Origin: Rhodospirillales bacterium
Lineage (GTDB): Bacteria > Pseudomonadota > Alphaproteobacteria > Acetobacterales > Acetobacteraceae
Reading direction: 5' to 3'
Assembly: GCA_028870815.1 (NCBI GenBank)
Contig: JAGWOU010000079.1
Coordinates: forward strand, 1 to 7,329
Length of the DNA: 7,329 nucleotides
Shown here: positions 1 to 6,654 of the stretch, one piece after another
Position numbering within the stretch: position 1 is the first letter of the stretch
How the letters are laid out: each line of letters begins with the position of its first letter
Made by a program: the position numbers and the translations under genes
The notes under the pieces: model-generated
Database searches by the model: none
Told to the model about the DNA's origin: nothing
The model's input: only the letters and a program-made list of their open reading frames with translations

Positions 1-44
1 TAGGAAAAATTTAGTCCCGTGGAACCGCCCAGCTTTTCCTCATT

Positions 45-66
45 GCCCGCGTTATTAACGCCGGGC
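45..66. repeat. Imperfect hairpin downstream of the last gene; no U-run
   Basis: The arms are GCCCG-CGT (45-52) and ACG-C-CGGGC (58-66), with loop TATTA and one bulged C. It begins about 45 nt after the stop of the channel gene in the direction of transcription. A run of five T on the minus strand (5-9) lies about 35 nt further on, too far for a standard intrinsic terminator. It may still stabilise the mRNA 3' end. The rest of 1-110 shows no supportable gene on either strand. Confidence 0.35.
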
Positions 67-110
67 AGCCCAGCCAGCGAAGCATATAGGTGTTGTCGTT
101 ATGGCGCGCT

Positions 111-1484
111 TCAGTTCGCCATTGCAGCTTCTAACGCCGCAATCGCGGAGAGCAACGCCGTGCGGGCCTGCACCTCACTCAAAGCAGCCTGTACCGCATT
201 GGTCTGCGCGGTCAGCACGGTCGTGTAATCAATCGCACCCGCGCGGTACTGCGCGGCGGAAAGGTTGAAGGCAGCCTCAGCGGTCTGCGAAGCAGCCGCG
301 GCACGGCCCAGCGCCACGCGCCCATTTTGCACCGCCGCCAACGCATCGGCCGCCTGCGCAAAAGCGTTGAGCACGGCAGCATGATACGCCGCCAGTGCAC
401 CCGCCAACTGCGCCTGCGCCGCGTGCTTATGCGCCCGCAACTCCCCGCCGTTATAAAGCGGCGCCAGCAAATTCCCCGCCAGCACCCAGAAGGCCGAGCT
501 GGTATTGAACAGCGCGCTGGCGGTCTCCGCCACATAGCCGCCGGTCGCGGAAAGGTTGAAATCCGGGTACATATGAGCCACCGCGATACCAAGTGCCGCA
601 TGTTGCGCCGCCACCTGCGCCAAGGCGGCGCGAATGTCCGGCCGGTCAGCTAAGTAAGTACTTGGCAATTCCACAGGCACATTCTGCGGCAAGGCCAAAT
701 CCGCCAGGCCCAGCCCGGCTGCGGAAAAATCCGCCGGCAACACGCCGGTCAACACGGCCAGCCTGTCGCGCTGCTGCTGCGCCGCGGTCTGCAATGGCGG
801 CAAAGTCGCCTGCGTGCCAAGAATCACGCTCTGCTGCTGCAACACGCTCAGGCGCGGAATCGCCCCGTCCGTATATTCGCCTTGCAGCAAATTCAGCAGA
901 TTCTGCTCTGCGGCGATGATGCGCTCCGTGGTGGTGATCTGCGCCTCATCCCCCGCCAACGCGATAGCGGCAGCCGCGATATTGCCCGCCACGCTCTGCC
1001 GCGCGGCATCCAGCTCCGCCGCCTGATAGGCGGCCAGAGCCTGGCCATTTTGGAACGTATAGTGCCGGGCACCAAACAGCCCAGGGTCGTAGCTGACCTC
1101 ACCCGCCAGCGAGTAGATCGTGTAAGGCGGGTAACCGTTCGGGCCGGTGGGGTAGGATTGCCGGGAGGCAGCAGGGTCGCCGGGCGGCTCCAACTGCACT
1201 TGCGGCAAAAACGCGCCATTCGCGGCGCTGGCATTAGCCTGGGCTGCGTTCAAATTCGCCTGCGCCTGCAAAATGCCGTTATTCGCCCGCAACCCGCTTT
1301 GCTCCAGCGCATCCAAGGCCGGGTTGTTGAACATCCTCCACCAGTCCCGGCTCACCGGCGCAGCCGCCACATTCTGGCCCGGCAGATAGGCCGAAACCTG
1401 CACGGCGGTATCGGGCTTGGCCAAAGGCGGCGCGCAACCCGCCAGAGCCAGAGCCAGCGCCAGGGTGGCCCGGTTAACGCGCAT
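111..1484 (-). CDS. NodT/OprM-type outer-membrane efflux lipoprotein (TolC family)
   Basis: The product is 457 residues from the ATG at 1484, normal for the family. It should be the trimeric outer-membrane channel of the pump. The signal peptide ends in a lipobox, LALAGC, with Cys17 as lipidation site. This decides the start: the upstream ATG at 1529 would add 15 residues (with three cysteines) before a typical lipoprotein signal. No strong Shine-Dalgarno precedes either start. Next comes the family's N-terminal pattern DWWRMFNNPALDALEQSGLR (47-66), then long Ala/Gln-rich helices at about 70-90 and 150-245. The second repeat opens with LPSTYLADRPDIRAALAQV (273-291), the OprM/NodT LP-x-L-x-RPDIR signature, followed by YPDFNLSATGG and more helices to the end. 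The gene overlaps the permease 3' end by 11 nt and completes the adaptor-permease-channel order. The stop is TGA at 111-113. An 8-bp-arm inverted repeat (605-631) lies inside. No frameshift or missing segment is seen. Confidence 0.93.
   Translation of the reverse strand: MRVNRATLALALALAGCAPPLAKPDTAVQVSAYLPGQNVAAAPVSRDWWRMFNNPALDALEQSGLRANNGILQAQANLNAAQANASAANGAFLPQVQLEPPGDPAASRQSYPTGPNGYPPYTIYSLAGEVSYDPGLFGARHYTFQNGQALAAYQAAELDAARQSVAGNIAAAAIALAGDEAQITTTERIIAAEQNLLNLLQGEYTDGAIPRLSVLQQQSVILGTQATLPPLQTAAQQQRDRLAVLTGVLPADFSAAGLGLADLALPQNVPVELPSTYLADRPDIRAALAQVAAQHAALGIAVAHMYPDFNLSATGGYVAETASALFNTSSAFWVLAGNLLAPLYNGGELRAHKHAAQAQLAGALAAYHAAVLNAFAQAADALAAVQNGRVALGRAAAASQTAEAAFNLSAAQYRAGAIDYTTVLTAQTNAVQAALSEVQARTALLSAIAALEAAMAN
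605..631. repeat. Inverted repeat, 8-bp arms, inside the outer-membrane channel gene
   Basis: GCGCCGCC (605-612) and GGCGGCGC (624-631) are exact reverse complements separated by 11 nt. The repeat lies in Ala/Gln codons just after the RPDIR signature. In DNA this rich in GC and alanine codons it is likely coincidental. Confidence 0.35.
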
Positions 1485-4473
1485 GGTGGCGGCGCCTGTG
1501 CAGCAGGCAATATATCGCCGGCACGGCAAACAGCGACAGTACGAAGCCGCCCCCCATGCCCGTCGCCAATACCACGCCCAAATCGTAGCGGATGGTCGCC
1601 TGCGGCCCCGTGGCCAGCAACAACGGCATTGCCCCGCCCAGCAGCGCCAGCGTGATCATCAAAATCGGCCGGAAACGCAGCCGCGCGGCGCGCATCGCGG
1701 CGGCCTGGAGAGGAAAGCCAAGCTCTCGCCCTTCATGCGCCACTTGCACGAACAATATCCCTTGCCGGGCGATCAGCCCCCATACGGTCAGCAGCGCGAT
1801 CTCGGTGACAATGTTCAGCGTCGCCCCACCGGCTACACAGAGCAGAAGCGGCCCCAGGCTGGCCAGCGGCACGGTGGTAATAACCACGAATGGATCCCGC
1901 AGGGAGCGGAACTGCGCCGCCAGTAGAAAGAACAGCCCCGCCAGCCCGAAGGCGAACAACCGCGCATTCTGGGCATTCGCCTCGCGGTAGGTTTCAGAGG
2001 GGCCGCTATAGCCGAAGCTCAGATCCCGTGTGTTCTGCGCGGCGAAGGCGCGGCGCAGAACGTCCAGCGCCCGGCTCATCGGCACGCCTGCATGCGGCTG
2101 CGCCTGAATGTTCACGCTCGGCAGCCCTTGCCAGGAACCCAGCGCGTTCGGCATCTCGCTGCCCGCCAGAGAGGTCACTGTAGCCAACGGCACGGTCTTG
2201 CCGCTGGCGGTCTGCACCGGCAGCGCCAGCAGGGTCTGCGCGGCGGTATCCTCGGGCAACGCCAGCGTCACGTTCAGGGAATCACCATTCACGCTCACCT
2301 GGCCGAGCTGCCCATGCGAAAGCGCGGCACTCACCACATCGTCGATATCTGCTTCCCGAATCCCCAGTTGTGCGGCCAGCATCTGGTTGATGCGCAGGCT
2401 GTACTGGAATTGCGGCTGACCCGGTGAGATCTGCACGAAATCGAAGGCGCCACTGGCATAGGCAGCGCTCTGCATCTTGTCGGCAATCGCCAACAGCCGC
2501 GCGGCGCTTGCCTGGCCGGATACATTCACCGACACCGGCAGGTCCTGCGCGCCGGGCAAACCGGTATCCTGCGCAACATAAGCGGCCACGCCTGGCAACG
2601 CGGCTAGCGCGCTGGTCAGCTTGGCGACAGAAGCGGCGGCTTCCTCCGGCGTGTTGAAAGTGTAGCCACCGAATACCGCATGATACTGCTCCACCGCCAC
2701 CAGCCAGTCGGGCATATCGGGGTAAACCCGATGCATCACCCGCTCCATCTGCATGGCCTGGCCGTTAAGGTAACCCTGCGAGGCGCCGTTCGGCCCGGCG
2801 GCAAAGATGTTCACGTCCAGCCCGTCCGGCGCCGGGTCCAGGTTGCGCGGCGCATAACGCGCCAAAATGCCGCCGCCCACCGCCACCAGCACCACCGCCG
2901 CCAGCACCAGCCAGGGCTGGCGCAGCACGGGTTGCAGCAAGCGCAGATAAAGCGCGCGGATACGGTCGATAAATCCGGCACGCTCGCTATGGGTATGGAA
3001 CCGGCTCGCCCACATCGCGATGCTCGGCACAATCCCCAGCGCCACGGTCAGGGACAGCAAAAACGCCGCGATGAGCACCAGCGCGAAAGGGCGGAACAGA
3101 GCGGCAGTGAGACCGGAGAGAAAACCGAGCGGCAAAAAGGCGACGACAAGCGTGGAGGAAATCGCTGCCAGCACCGGCGCAAGTCGAGTTATGGCGGCGG
3201 CGGCGGCCTCGCGCGGTTGCGCGCCCTCGGCGGTGCGGCGGAAAATATCCTCCACCACCACAATCGCGTCATCCACCACCAGCCCCACCGCCAGCACCAG
3301 CGCGATGATGGTGAACAGGTTGAAACTCTGCCCGCAAATCTTCATCACGATGGCCGCCCCCAGCAGCGAGAGCAAAATCGCCAGCAGCGGTGCGGCGGCG
3401 GCGCGGAAACTGCCCAGCGCCGCCACGGTGATAAGGCCAACCAGCAAAATCGTCACCAGCAAGGTAATCGCCAAATCATGCAGCGATTCTGAAACGCCGA
3501 TGGACTCATCGTAACTCACCACCAGCTTCACGCCGGGTGGCATCATCGGCTGAATCTGGGCGAGCAGCCTGCGCACGCCCGATGCGACATCGATGATATT
3601 GCCCGATGGCGCGATGCCCGCGGCGATGTATACGCAAGGCACGCGGTTCCACCACGACATACCTGCCTCAGGCGGAAGGTTGACCGCTGCCGTGGCCACA
3701 TCCCCCAGCCTTGCAGTGCCATTGGCGCCTACATTTACTGGCAAAGCCAGCAGGGCCCGGGGCGAAATGAGTCCGCCGCCCATATTCACCGGCGTGGCCG
3801 CCGCGCTGTTGCGCAAGCTGCCCGCCGAAGCGACGACACTGGCATCCGACAACCGCTGGGCGATCTGCGCCGTGGTTAAACCCTGCGCCAGCAACCGCAA
3901 GGGATCAGCCGTCAACTGCAAGGAGGGGCCGGAGGAATACAGCGTCACCGGCCCTATGCCCGGCACAGTCTCCAGCCTTGGCACAATGTTGCTGATGGTG
4001 AAGGCCGTCACATCCGCCTCGCCCAAGCTTGCCGGAAACAGCACGGAAATGTTCAGTTCCTGATTGGCATTGTCATCCCCCACGATCTTCATGGTGGAGG
4101 GCTGCACCGCCGCGGGCATCACATCCCTGGTCGCGTTCGCGGCGGCCAGTATTTCCGCGAACACCGTATCCGGCACGGCGCCAGGGGCCAGAAAGGCCTG
4201 AATATCCGAATTACCAGGCTGGGTAGAGCCGCTGACGTATTTCACGCCGGAAATTGCCGTAAACGCGTTCTCCAGCGGCAGCGTCACGAACTGGTCCACG
4301 CTGGCGGCATCCGCGCCCGGAAAATTCGTTATAACCTCGATATAGCGTGGCGGAATGATCGGGCTGGAGCGGATCGGCAGCGTGACCGCAGCAGCCGCCC
4401 CGAACAGCGCCAGCGCGCAGGCGGCAAGCCCCACGAGCACCGGCTGACGCAGCAATTTCGCCCAGATGCTCAA
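1474..4473 (-). CDS. RND (HAE-1/AcrB-like) multidrug efflux permease
   Basis: The product is 999 residues, slightly shorter than AcrB (1049). It should be the inner-membrane proton/drug antiporter of the pump, working as a trimer. The architecture is complete. The first helix (about 10-30) and a periplasmic loop (about 31-332) come first. The loop carries FPGADAASVDQFVTLPLENA and ISGVKYVSGS, matching the family's PGA-x-VT-x-PLE-x-A pattern. Helices 2-6 (about 333-490), helix 7 (about 520-537), a second loop (about 538-835) and helices 8-12 (about 836-990) follow. The helix-4 pair Asp401-Asp402 is intact in VGLVVDDAIVVVED, equal to AcrB D407/D408. Helix 10 reads GLIARQGILFVQ, with Arg903 where AcrB has Lys940. 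Helix 11 reads RFRPILMITLA, with Ile940 where AcrB has Thr978. The TTG start overlaps the adaptor stop as TTGA and no purine-rich site precedes it, so translation probably depends on re-initiation. The N-terminus LPIRSSPIIPP lacks the usual acidic residue after the Pro. The C-terminus is basic. Confidence 0.95.
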   Translation of the reverse strand: MSIWAKLLRQPVLVGLAACALALFGAAAAVTLPIRSSPIIPPRYIEVITNFPGADAASVDQFVTLPLENAFTAISGVKYVSGSTQPGNSDIQAFLAPGAVPDTVFAEILAAANATRDVMPAAVQPSTMKIVGDDNANQELNISVLFPASLGEADVTAFTISNIVPRLETVPGIGPVTLYSSGPSLQLTADPLRLLAQGLTTAQIAQRLSDASVVASAGSLRNSAAATPVNMGGGLISPRALLALPVNVGANGTARLGDVATAAVNLPPEAGMSWWNRVPCVYIAAGIAPSGNIIDVASGVRRLLAQIQPMMPPGVKLVVSYDESIGVSESLHDLAITLLVTILLVGLITVAALGSFRAAAAPLLAILLSLLGAAIVMKICGQSFNLFTIIALVLAVGLVVDDAIVVVEDIFRRTAEGAQPREAAAAAITRLAPVLAAISSTLVVAFLPLGFLSGLTAALFRPFALVLIAAFLLSLTVALGIVPSIAMWASRFHTHSERAGFIDRIRALYLRLLQPVLRQPWLVLAAVVLVAVGGGILARYAPRNLDPAPDGLDVNIFAAGPNGASQGYLNGQAMQMERVMHRVYPDMPDWLVAVEQYHAVFGGYTFNTPEEAAASVAKLTSALAALPGVAAYVAQDTGLPGAQDLPVSVNVSGQASAARLLAIADKMQSAAYASGAFDFVQISPGQPQFQYSLRINQMLAAQLGIREADIDDVVSAALSHGQLGQVSVNGDSLNVTLALPEDTAAQTLLALPVQTASGKTVPLATVTSLAGSEMPNALGSWQGLPSVNIQAQPHAGVPMSRALDVLRRAFAAQNTRDLSFGYSGPSETYREANAQNARLFAFGLAGLFFLLAAQFRSLRDPFVVITTVPLASLGPLLLCVAGGATLNIVTEIALLTVWGLIARQGILFVQVAHEGRELGFPLQAAAMRAARLRFRPILMITLALLGGAMPLLLATGPQATIRYDLGVVLATGMGGGFVLSLFAVPAIYCLLHRRRHHAR

Positions 4474-5504
4474 GGTGCGGCAAGGCTCACGCGCTGGCCA
4501 TCATTCAGCTTGAACCCACCCAACGCCACAATCTTCTGGCCGGCTTTCAGCCCCGGCGCGGAAACGATGCTGTTCTTGCCCGCGCTGTCCAGGATTTTCA
4601 CATAAAGGCTATGCAGCACAAAGCCGCCGTGCTCCGGGCTGATCGCAAAAACATAAGGCCCCAGCATGGAATCGTTCAATGCCGCGTTCGGCACAGAATA
4701 CGCCGCCACCGGCGCGCCGGTGGCGATCTTCACCACCCCGTTCATGCCCGAAAGCAAGGCTGCGGCCTCACCGCCCAGGCGCCCTTCCGCGTCCCTCGCG
4801 TCAAGTTTGCTATCCAGCGCGGGACTGATCGCCGTGAGCGTACCAGGAGCGATCACGGTCTCGCCCGCACCAAGAGGTGCGATGAAGCTGAACTCCTCCC
4901 CCGGCATGAGGCTGGCGGCCTCGGATTGCGGCACGGTGAAATAAACCTTCAACCGCCCCGGCGCGGTTAGCGTCACCACTGTTTGCCCGGCCTGCAAATA
5001 ATCGCCGGGGTCGATGGCGCGGATGCCGGCCGTTCCGGCAAACGGTGCGATAATCTCGCCCTGCGCCACTTCTGCCTTGTCCAGCCTTATCTGGGCCTCG
5101 TCCTCTGCCAGCGCCGCTTGCGCCTGGTCCAGCGCCGCCTGGCTGGCGCCGGAAATCGTCATCAACTTTTCCGTGCGTGCCAGGTTGCGGGTGGATTGCA
5201 CGAGCTTCGCCTGATCCAACGCCAATTGGGCCTGTTGCTGACCGATATCCAGCACCACTAGAACCTGGCCCTGCCGCACCGCCGCGCCGGATTGGAAATT
5301 AACCGCCGAGACAACGCCACCCCGCACCGGAGCCAGCGTCGCCTCCTCGGCGGCGGTAAGATGCGCCGCCAGTTCCGCCTGGGCGCGCCATTGCACCGGC
5401 ACCGGGCGCACAGCCGGCACCTGTGTTACCGTCTGAGCCTGCGCCACCTCCGCGGTAATGCTGGCGGCGGCGAGGCAGAAAACAAAAACCTTCCAGTTTC
5501 GCAA
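4470..5504 (-). CDS. RND efflux periplasmic adaptor (membrane-fusion protein, HlyD/AcrA type)
   Basis: The product is 344 residues. It should be the periplasmic adaptor joining the RND permease to the outer-membrane channel. It starts at TTG, fixed by a GAGG site and an upstream in-frame stop. Residues 1-23 form a Sec signal peptide (hydrophobic VFVFCLAAAS, likely cut after AQA at 23). No lipobox cysteine is seen, so the protein is probably soluble rather than acylated. The lipoyl/barrel-sandwich halves are about 56-87 (VRGGVVSAVNFQSGAAVRQG) and 148-182 (IIAPFAGTAGIRAIDPGDYL). Between them, about 88-147, is an Ala/Gln/Glu/Leu-rich coiled-coil hairpin with AALDQAQAALAEDEAQ. A beta-barrel (about 183-262) and membrane-proximal domain (about 263-344) follow. 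This order and length fit small MexH/MdtA-like adaptors. Its TGA stop shares TTGA with the RND permease start. The coding sequence contains a 22-bp perfect palindrome. Family is very secure; pump substrates cannot be told. Confidence 0.93.
   Translation of the reverse strand: MRNWKVFVFCLAAASITAEVAQAQTVTQVPAVRPVPVQWRAQAELAAHLTAAEEATLAPVRGGVVSAVNFQSGAAVRQGQVLVVLDIGQQQAQLALDQAKLVQSTRNLARTEKLMTISGASQAALDQAQAALAEDEAQIRLDKAEVAQGEIIAPFAGTAGIRAIDPGDYLQAGQTVVTLTAPGRLKVYFTVPQSEAASLMPGEEFSFIAPLGAGETVIAPGTLTAISPALDSKLDARDAEGRLGGEAAALLSGMNGVVKIATGAPVAAYSVPNAALNDSMLGPYVFAISPEHGGFVLHSLYVKILDSAGKNSIVSAPGLKAGQKIVALGGFKLNDGQRVSLAAP
4704..4725. repeat. 22-bp perfect palindrome within the adaptor gene
   Basis: The half-site CGCCACCGGCG (4704-4714) is followed directly by its reverse complement CGCCGGTGGCG (4715-4725). 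There is no spacer, and GGCGCGCC is at the centre. It falls in the codons for about IATGAPVA (residues 260-267) of the membrane-fusion protein. It could be a DNA dyad or an RNA hairpin (about 9 bp with a 4-nt loop), or arise by chance from GC-rich codons. Confidence 0.75.
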
Positions 5505-5509
5505 TTTTA

Positions 5510-5513
5510 CCTC
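5510..5513 (-). promoter_or_regulatory. Shine-Dalgarno supporting a TTG start for the membrane-fusion gene
   Basis: GAGG (context ACGAGGTAAAATTG on the minus strand) lies 5 nt before the TTG at 5504. An in-frame TGA about 27 nt upstream, with no ATG or GTG between, leaves this TTG as the natural start. The 49-nt gap 5505-5553 otherwise shows no hairpin and no convincing -35/-10 pair. Confidence 0.7.
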
Positions 5514-5553
5514 GTCTTCGCCCCAGCATCACCGCTCAAATCAATAGCCCAAC

Positions 5554-5976
5554 CTAAGAACCAGGCGTATTGTTCGTCGCGATGCCGATATCCGTGATTC
5601 CAGCCTTGCGGACAAGATCCATCACACTCATCAATTGTTGCAATTTGGTGCCTTTATCTCCGGCCACAATCACATCCGTGTCATGCCCGGCCTTGACAGT
5701 TTGGAGGTAGGACTCAAGCTGATCAGCGCCCATCACATGATCTTTCACATGCATCAGTCCTTTTTGGTCGATGATGATCACCACCTCGGTATGCGGCAAC
5801 GGCTGGGCGGTGGACGCACCGGGCAAATGCAAGGTCACGCCCGAATCCGGGATCATTTTCAGCACGATCATCACGAAGAACACCAGAAGGAACATCATGA
5901 TGTCGATCATAGGGATGATTTCGAGGCGCGGCTTTTCGCGCTCCAGCATCGCGTTATGGCGGCGGCGCAGAGCCAT
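5554..5976 (-). CDS. exbD: ExbD/TolR-family biopolymer transport protein (ExbD-like)
   Basis: The product is 140 residues, the usual size for ExbD. It should be a single-pass inner-membrane protein that sits within the ExbB oligomer and passes proton-driven motion to TonB in the periplasm. The layout is a short basic cytoplasmic N-terminus (1-19, with MALRRRH), one membrane helix at about 20-42 and a periplasmic domain from about 43 to the end. The essential aspartate is present: IIPMIDIMMFLLVFF carries Asp25, which matches D25 of E. coli ExbD. The periplasmic part has the family's VVIIIDQKG strand and the DVIVAGDKGTKLQQLMSVMDLVRKAGITDIGIAT segment in its usual order, split here only as an indication of the fold. 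It follows the exbB-like gene by 3 nt, so the two are a pair. TolR is the alternative; no tonB or tolA is in the window. The gene ends in TAG, 49 nt before the efflux operon genes. Confidence 0.88.
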   Translation of the reverse strand: MALRRRHNAMLEREKPRLEIIPMIDIMMFLLVFFVMIVLKMIPDSGVTLHLPGASTAQPLPHTEVVIIIDQKGLMHVKDHVMGADQLESYLQTVKAGHDTDVIVAGDKGTKLQQLMSVMDLVRKAGITDIGIATNNTPGS

Positions 5977-5979
5977 GGT

Positions 5980-6639
5980 TCAGCCCCCCATGCCGGCGCG
6001 CAGCGTGCGCGGCGCAACCTCGGTCACACCCACGCCCTTGCCATGCACGCGGTTGATAAGAACCAGCTTGATCAGCTCAAGCTGGTGGAAAATATCCCGT
6101 GTCAGATTCGAGAAATAATTCACGAAATACACGGCGATGATGGCAACGAACAGGCCGGAACCCGTGGAGTAAAGTGCATCGGAAATGCCGCCCGTCACCT
6201 GTGCGGTGGAACCGGGTCCGGTGATCACGCTGAACGCCTCGATCATGCCGATGATGGTGCCGAACAGGCCCAGCAACGGCGCGATGGTTACGGTCGTGTC
6301 CAGCACCCAAAGCCCGCGCGAGATCTTCGGGCTTGCGGCCATGATCTCCTCCTCCAGATGCAACTCCATCTCTTCCGAAGTCTCGCCGCGCGAGGCGACG
6401 GCCGTGGAGATCAAGTGGCCTTGCAGCGTGTCCTCCTTGGTGCTCGCCAGGCCCTGCAACCCGGCAATGTCCTGATACGGCACCTGGCGCAGCTTGTTAT
6501 GAATATCCTTGCCCTGGGCGAGAACTTTCTTGAGAACATAGAGACGCTCAATGATGACGATGAGTGCGATGAGCAGCACCACCGCCATCACGATCATCAA
6601 TCCCCCGGAAACTTTTACCGCGTGGATGATTTCTTGCAT
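5980..6639 (-). CDS. exbB: MotA/TolQ/ExbB-family proton channel protein (ExbB-like)
   Basis: The product is 219 residues. ExbB forms an inner-membrane oligomer that, with ExbD, uses the proton gradient to drive TonB (TolQ/TolR are paralogues). I see three hydrophobic segments: about 12-34, 113-136 (with APLLGLFGTIIG) and 156-177 (with GLFVAIIAVYFVNYF), separated by a charged cytoplasmic stretch at about 36-107. This is the ExbB/TolQ topology. Thr128 and Thr159 match the conserved channel threonines of E. coli ExbB (T148, T181). The usual glutamate of the third helix (E. coli E176, in GI-x-E-AL) is Asp154 here (GISDALYSTG). The start at 6639 is chosen for its AAGGAG; an ATG at 6675 would add 12 residues overlapping the ABC gene. 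It lies 13 nt after the ATPase stop and 3 nt before the exbD-like gene. TolQ is the main alternative, but no tolA, tolB or pal is nearby and the ABC neighbour favours uptake. A perfect inverted repeat lies near its 3' end. Confidence 0.88.
   Translation of the reverse strand: MQEIIHAVKVSGGLMIVMAVVLLIALIVIIERLYVLKKVLAQGKDIHNKLRQVPYQDIAGLQGLASTKEDTLQGHLISTAVASRGETSEEMELHLEEEIMAASPKISRGLWVLDTTVTIAPLLGLFGTIIGMIEAFSVITGPGSTAQVTGGISDALYSTGSGLFVAIIAVYFVNYFSNLTRDIFHQLELIKLVLINRVHGKGVGVTEVAPRTLRAGMGG
5984..5989 (-). promoter_or_regulatory. G-run ribosome-binding site of the exbD-like gene
   Basis: A run of six G on the minus strand lies 7 nt before the ATG at 5976. It sits within the last glycine codons of the exbB-like gene. 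It is a weak, purine-rich match to the ribosome-binding consensus. With only 3 nt between stop and start, coupling of translation is likely. Confidence 0.45.
6062..6086. repeat. Inverted repeat, 10-bp perfect arms, 5-nt spacer
   Basis: The left arm ACCAGCTTGA (6062-6071) is the exact reverse complement of TCAAGCTGGT (6077-6086), with TCAGC between them. It lies inside the exbB-like gene, in the codons for about HQLELIKLV near residues 185-193, roughly 80-105 nt before the stop. No T-run follows on either strand, so it is not a standard intrinsic terminator. It may fold in mRNA or be a chance product of leucine and lysine codons. Confidence 0.7.
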
Positions 6640-6648
6640 TTGTCTATA

Positions 6649-6654
6649 CTCCTT
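6649..6654 (-). promoter_or_regulatory. Shine-Dalgarno of the exbB-like gene
   Basis: AAGGAG on the minus strand lies 9 nt before the ATG at 6639. It overlaps the TAA stop of the ABC ATPase (TAAGGAG). This strong site selects the ATG at 6639 over the in-frame upstream ATG at 6675 and suggests translational coupling with the ATPase gene. Confidence 0.85.

Noticed and set aside
19..228. Possible small 69-residue protein on the plus strand at the window edge
   Set aside because: GTG start without a ribosome site, and more than half of it lies antisense to the end of the channel gene. Its Ala/Ser-rich tail is a mirror of the Ala-rich C-terminus there.
882..1655. 257-codon open frame on the plus strand across the permease-channel junction
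   Set aside because: Arg/Gln-rich with no family pattern, fully antisense to two clear genes.
3181..3225. GGC-type triplet repeat in the permease
   Set aside because: A short run of Ala codons in a cytoplasmic stretch (EAAAAAITR); ordinary for Ala-rich proteins and not a tandem-repeat element.
2680..3492. 270-codon open frame on the plus strand opposite the RND permease
   Set aside because: The product is a low-complexity His/Gln/Arg-rich string with no motif. It mirrors codon bias of the transmembrane region on the other strand.
5100..5165. Near-direct repeats such as CAGCGCCGC in the adaptor
   Set aside because: They correspond to repeated Ala/Leu/Gln codons of the coiled-coil hairpin and need no other explanation.
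5299..5532. 77-codon frame with an ATG at 5532 upstream of the adaptor
   Set aside because: It is in a different frame from the adaptor and gives an Arg/Gly-rich string; the adaptor's signal peptide and domains are in the TTG-started frame.
5505..5553. Possible promoter or terminator between exbD and the adaptor gene
   Set aside because: No stem-loop and no convincing -35/-10 pair with suitable spacing could be found in the 49 nt, so neither was listed as a feature.
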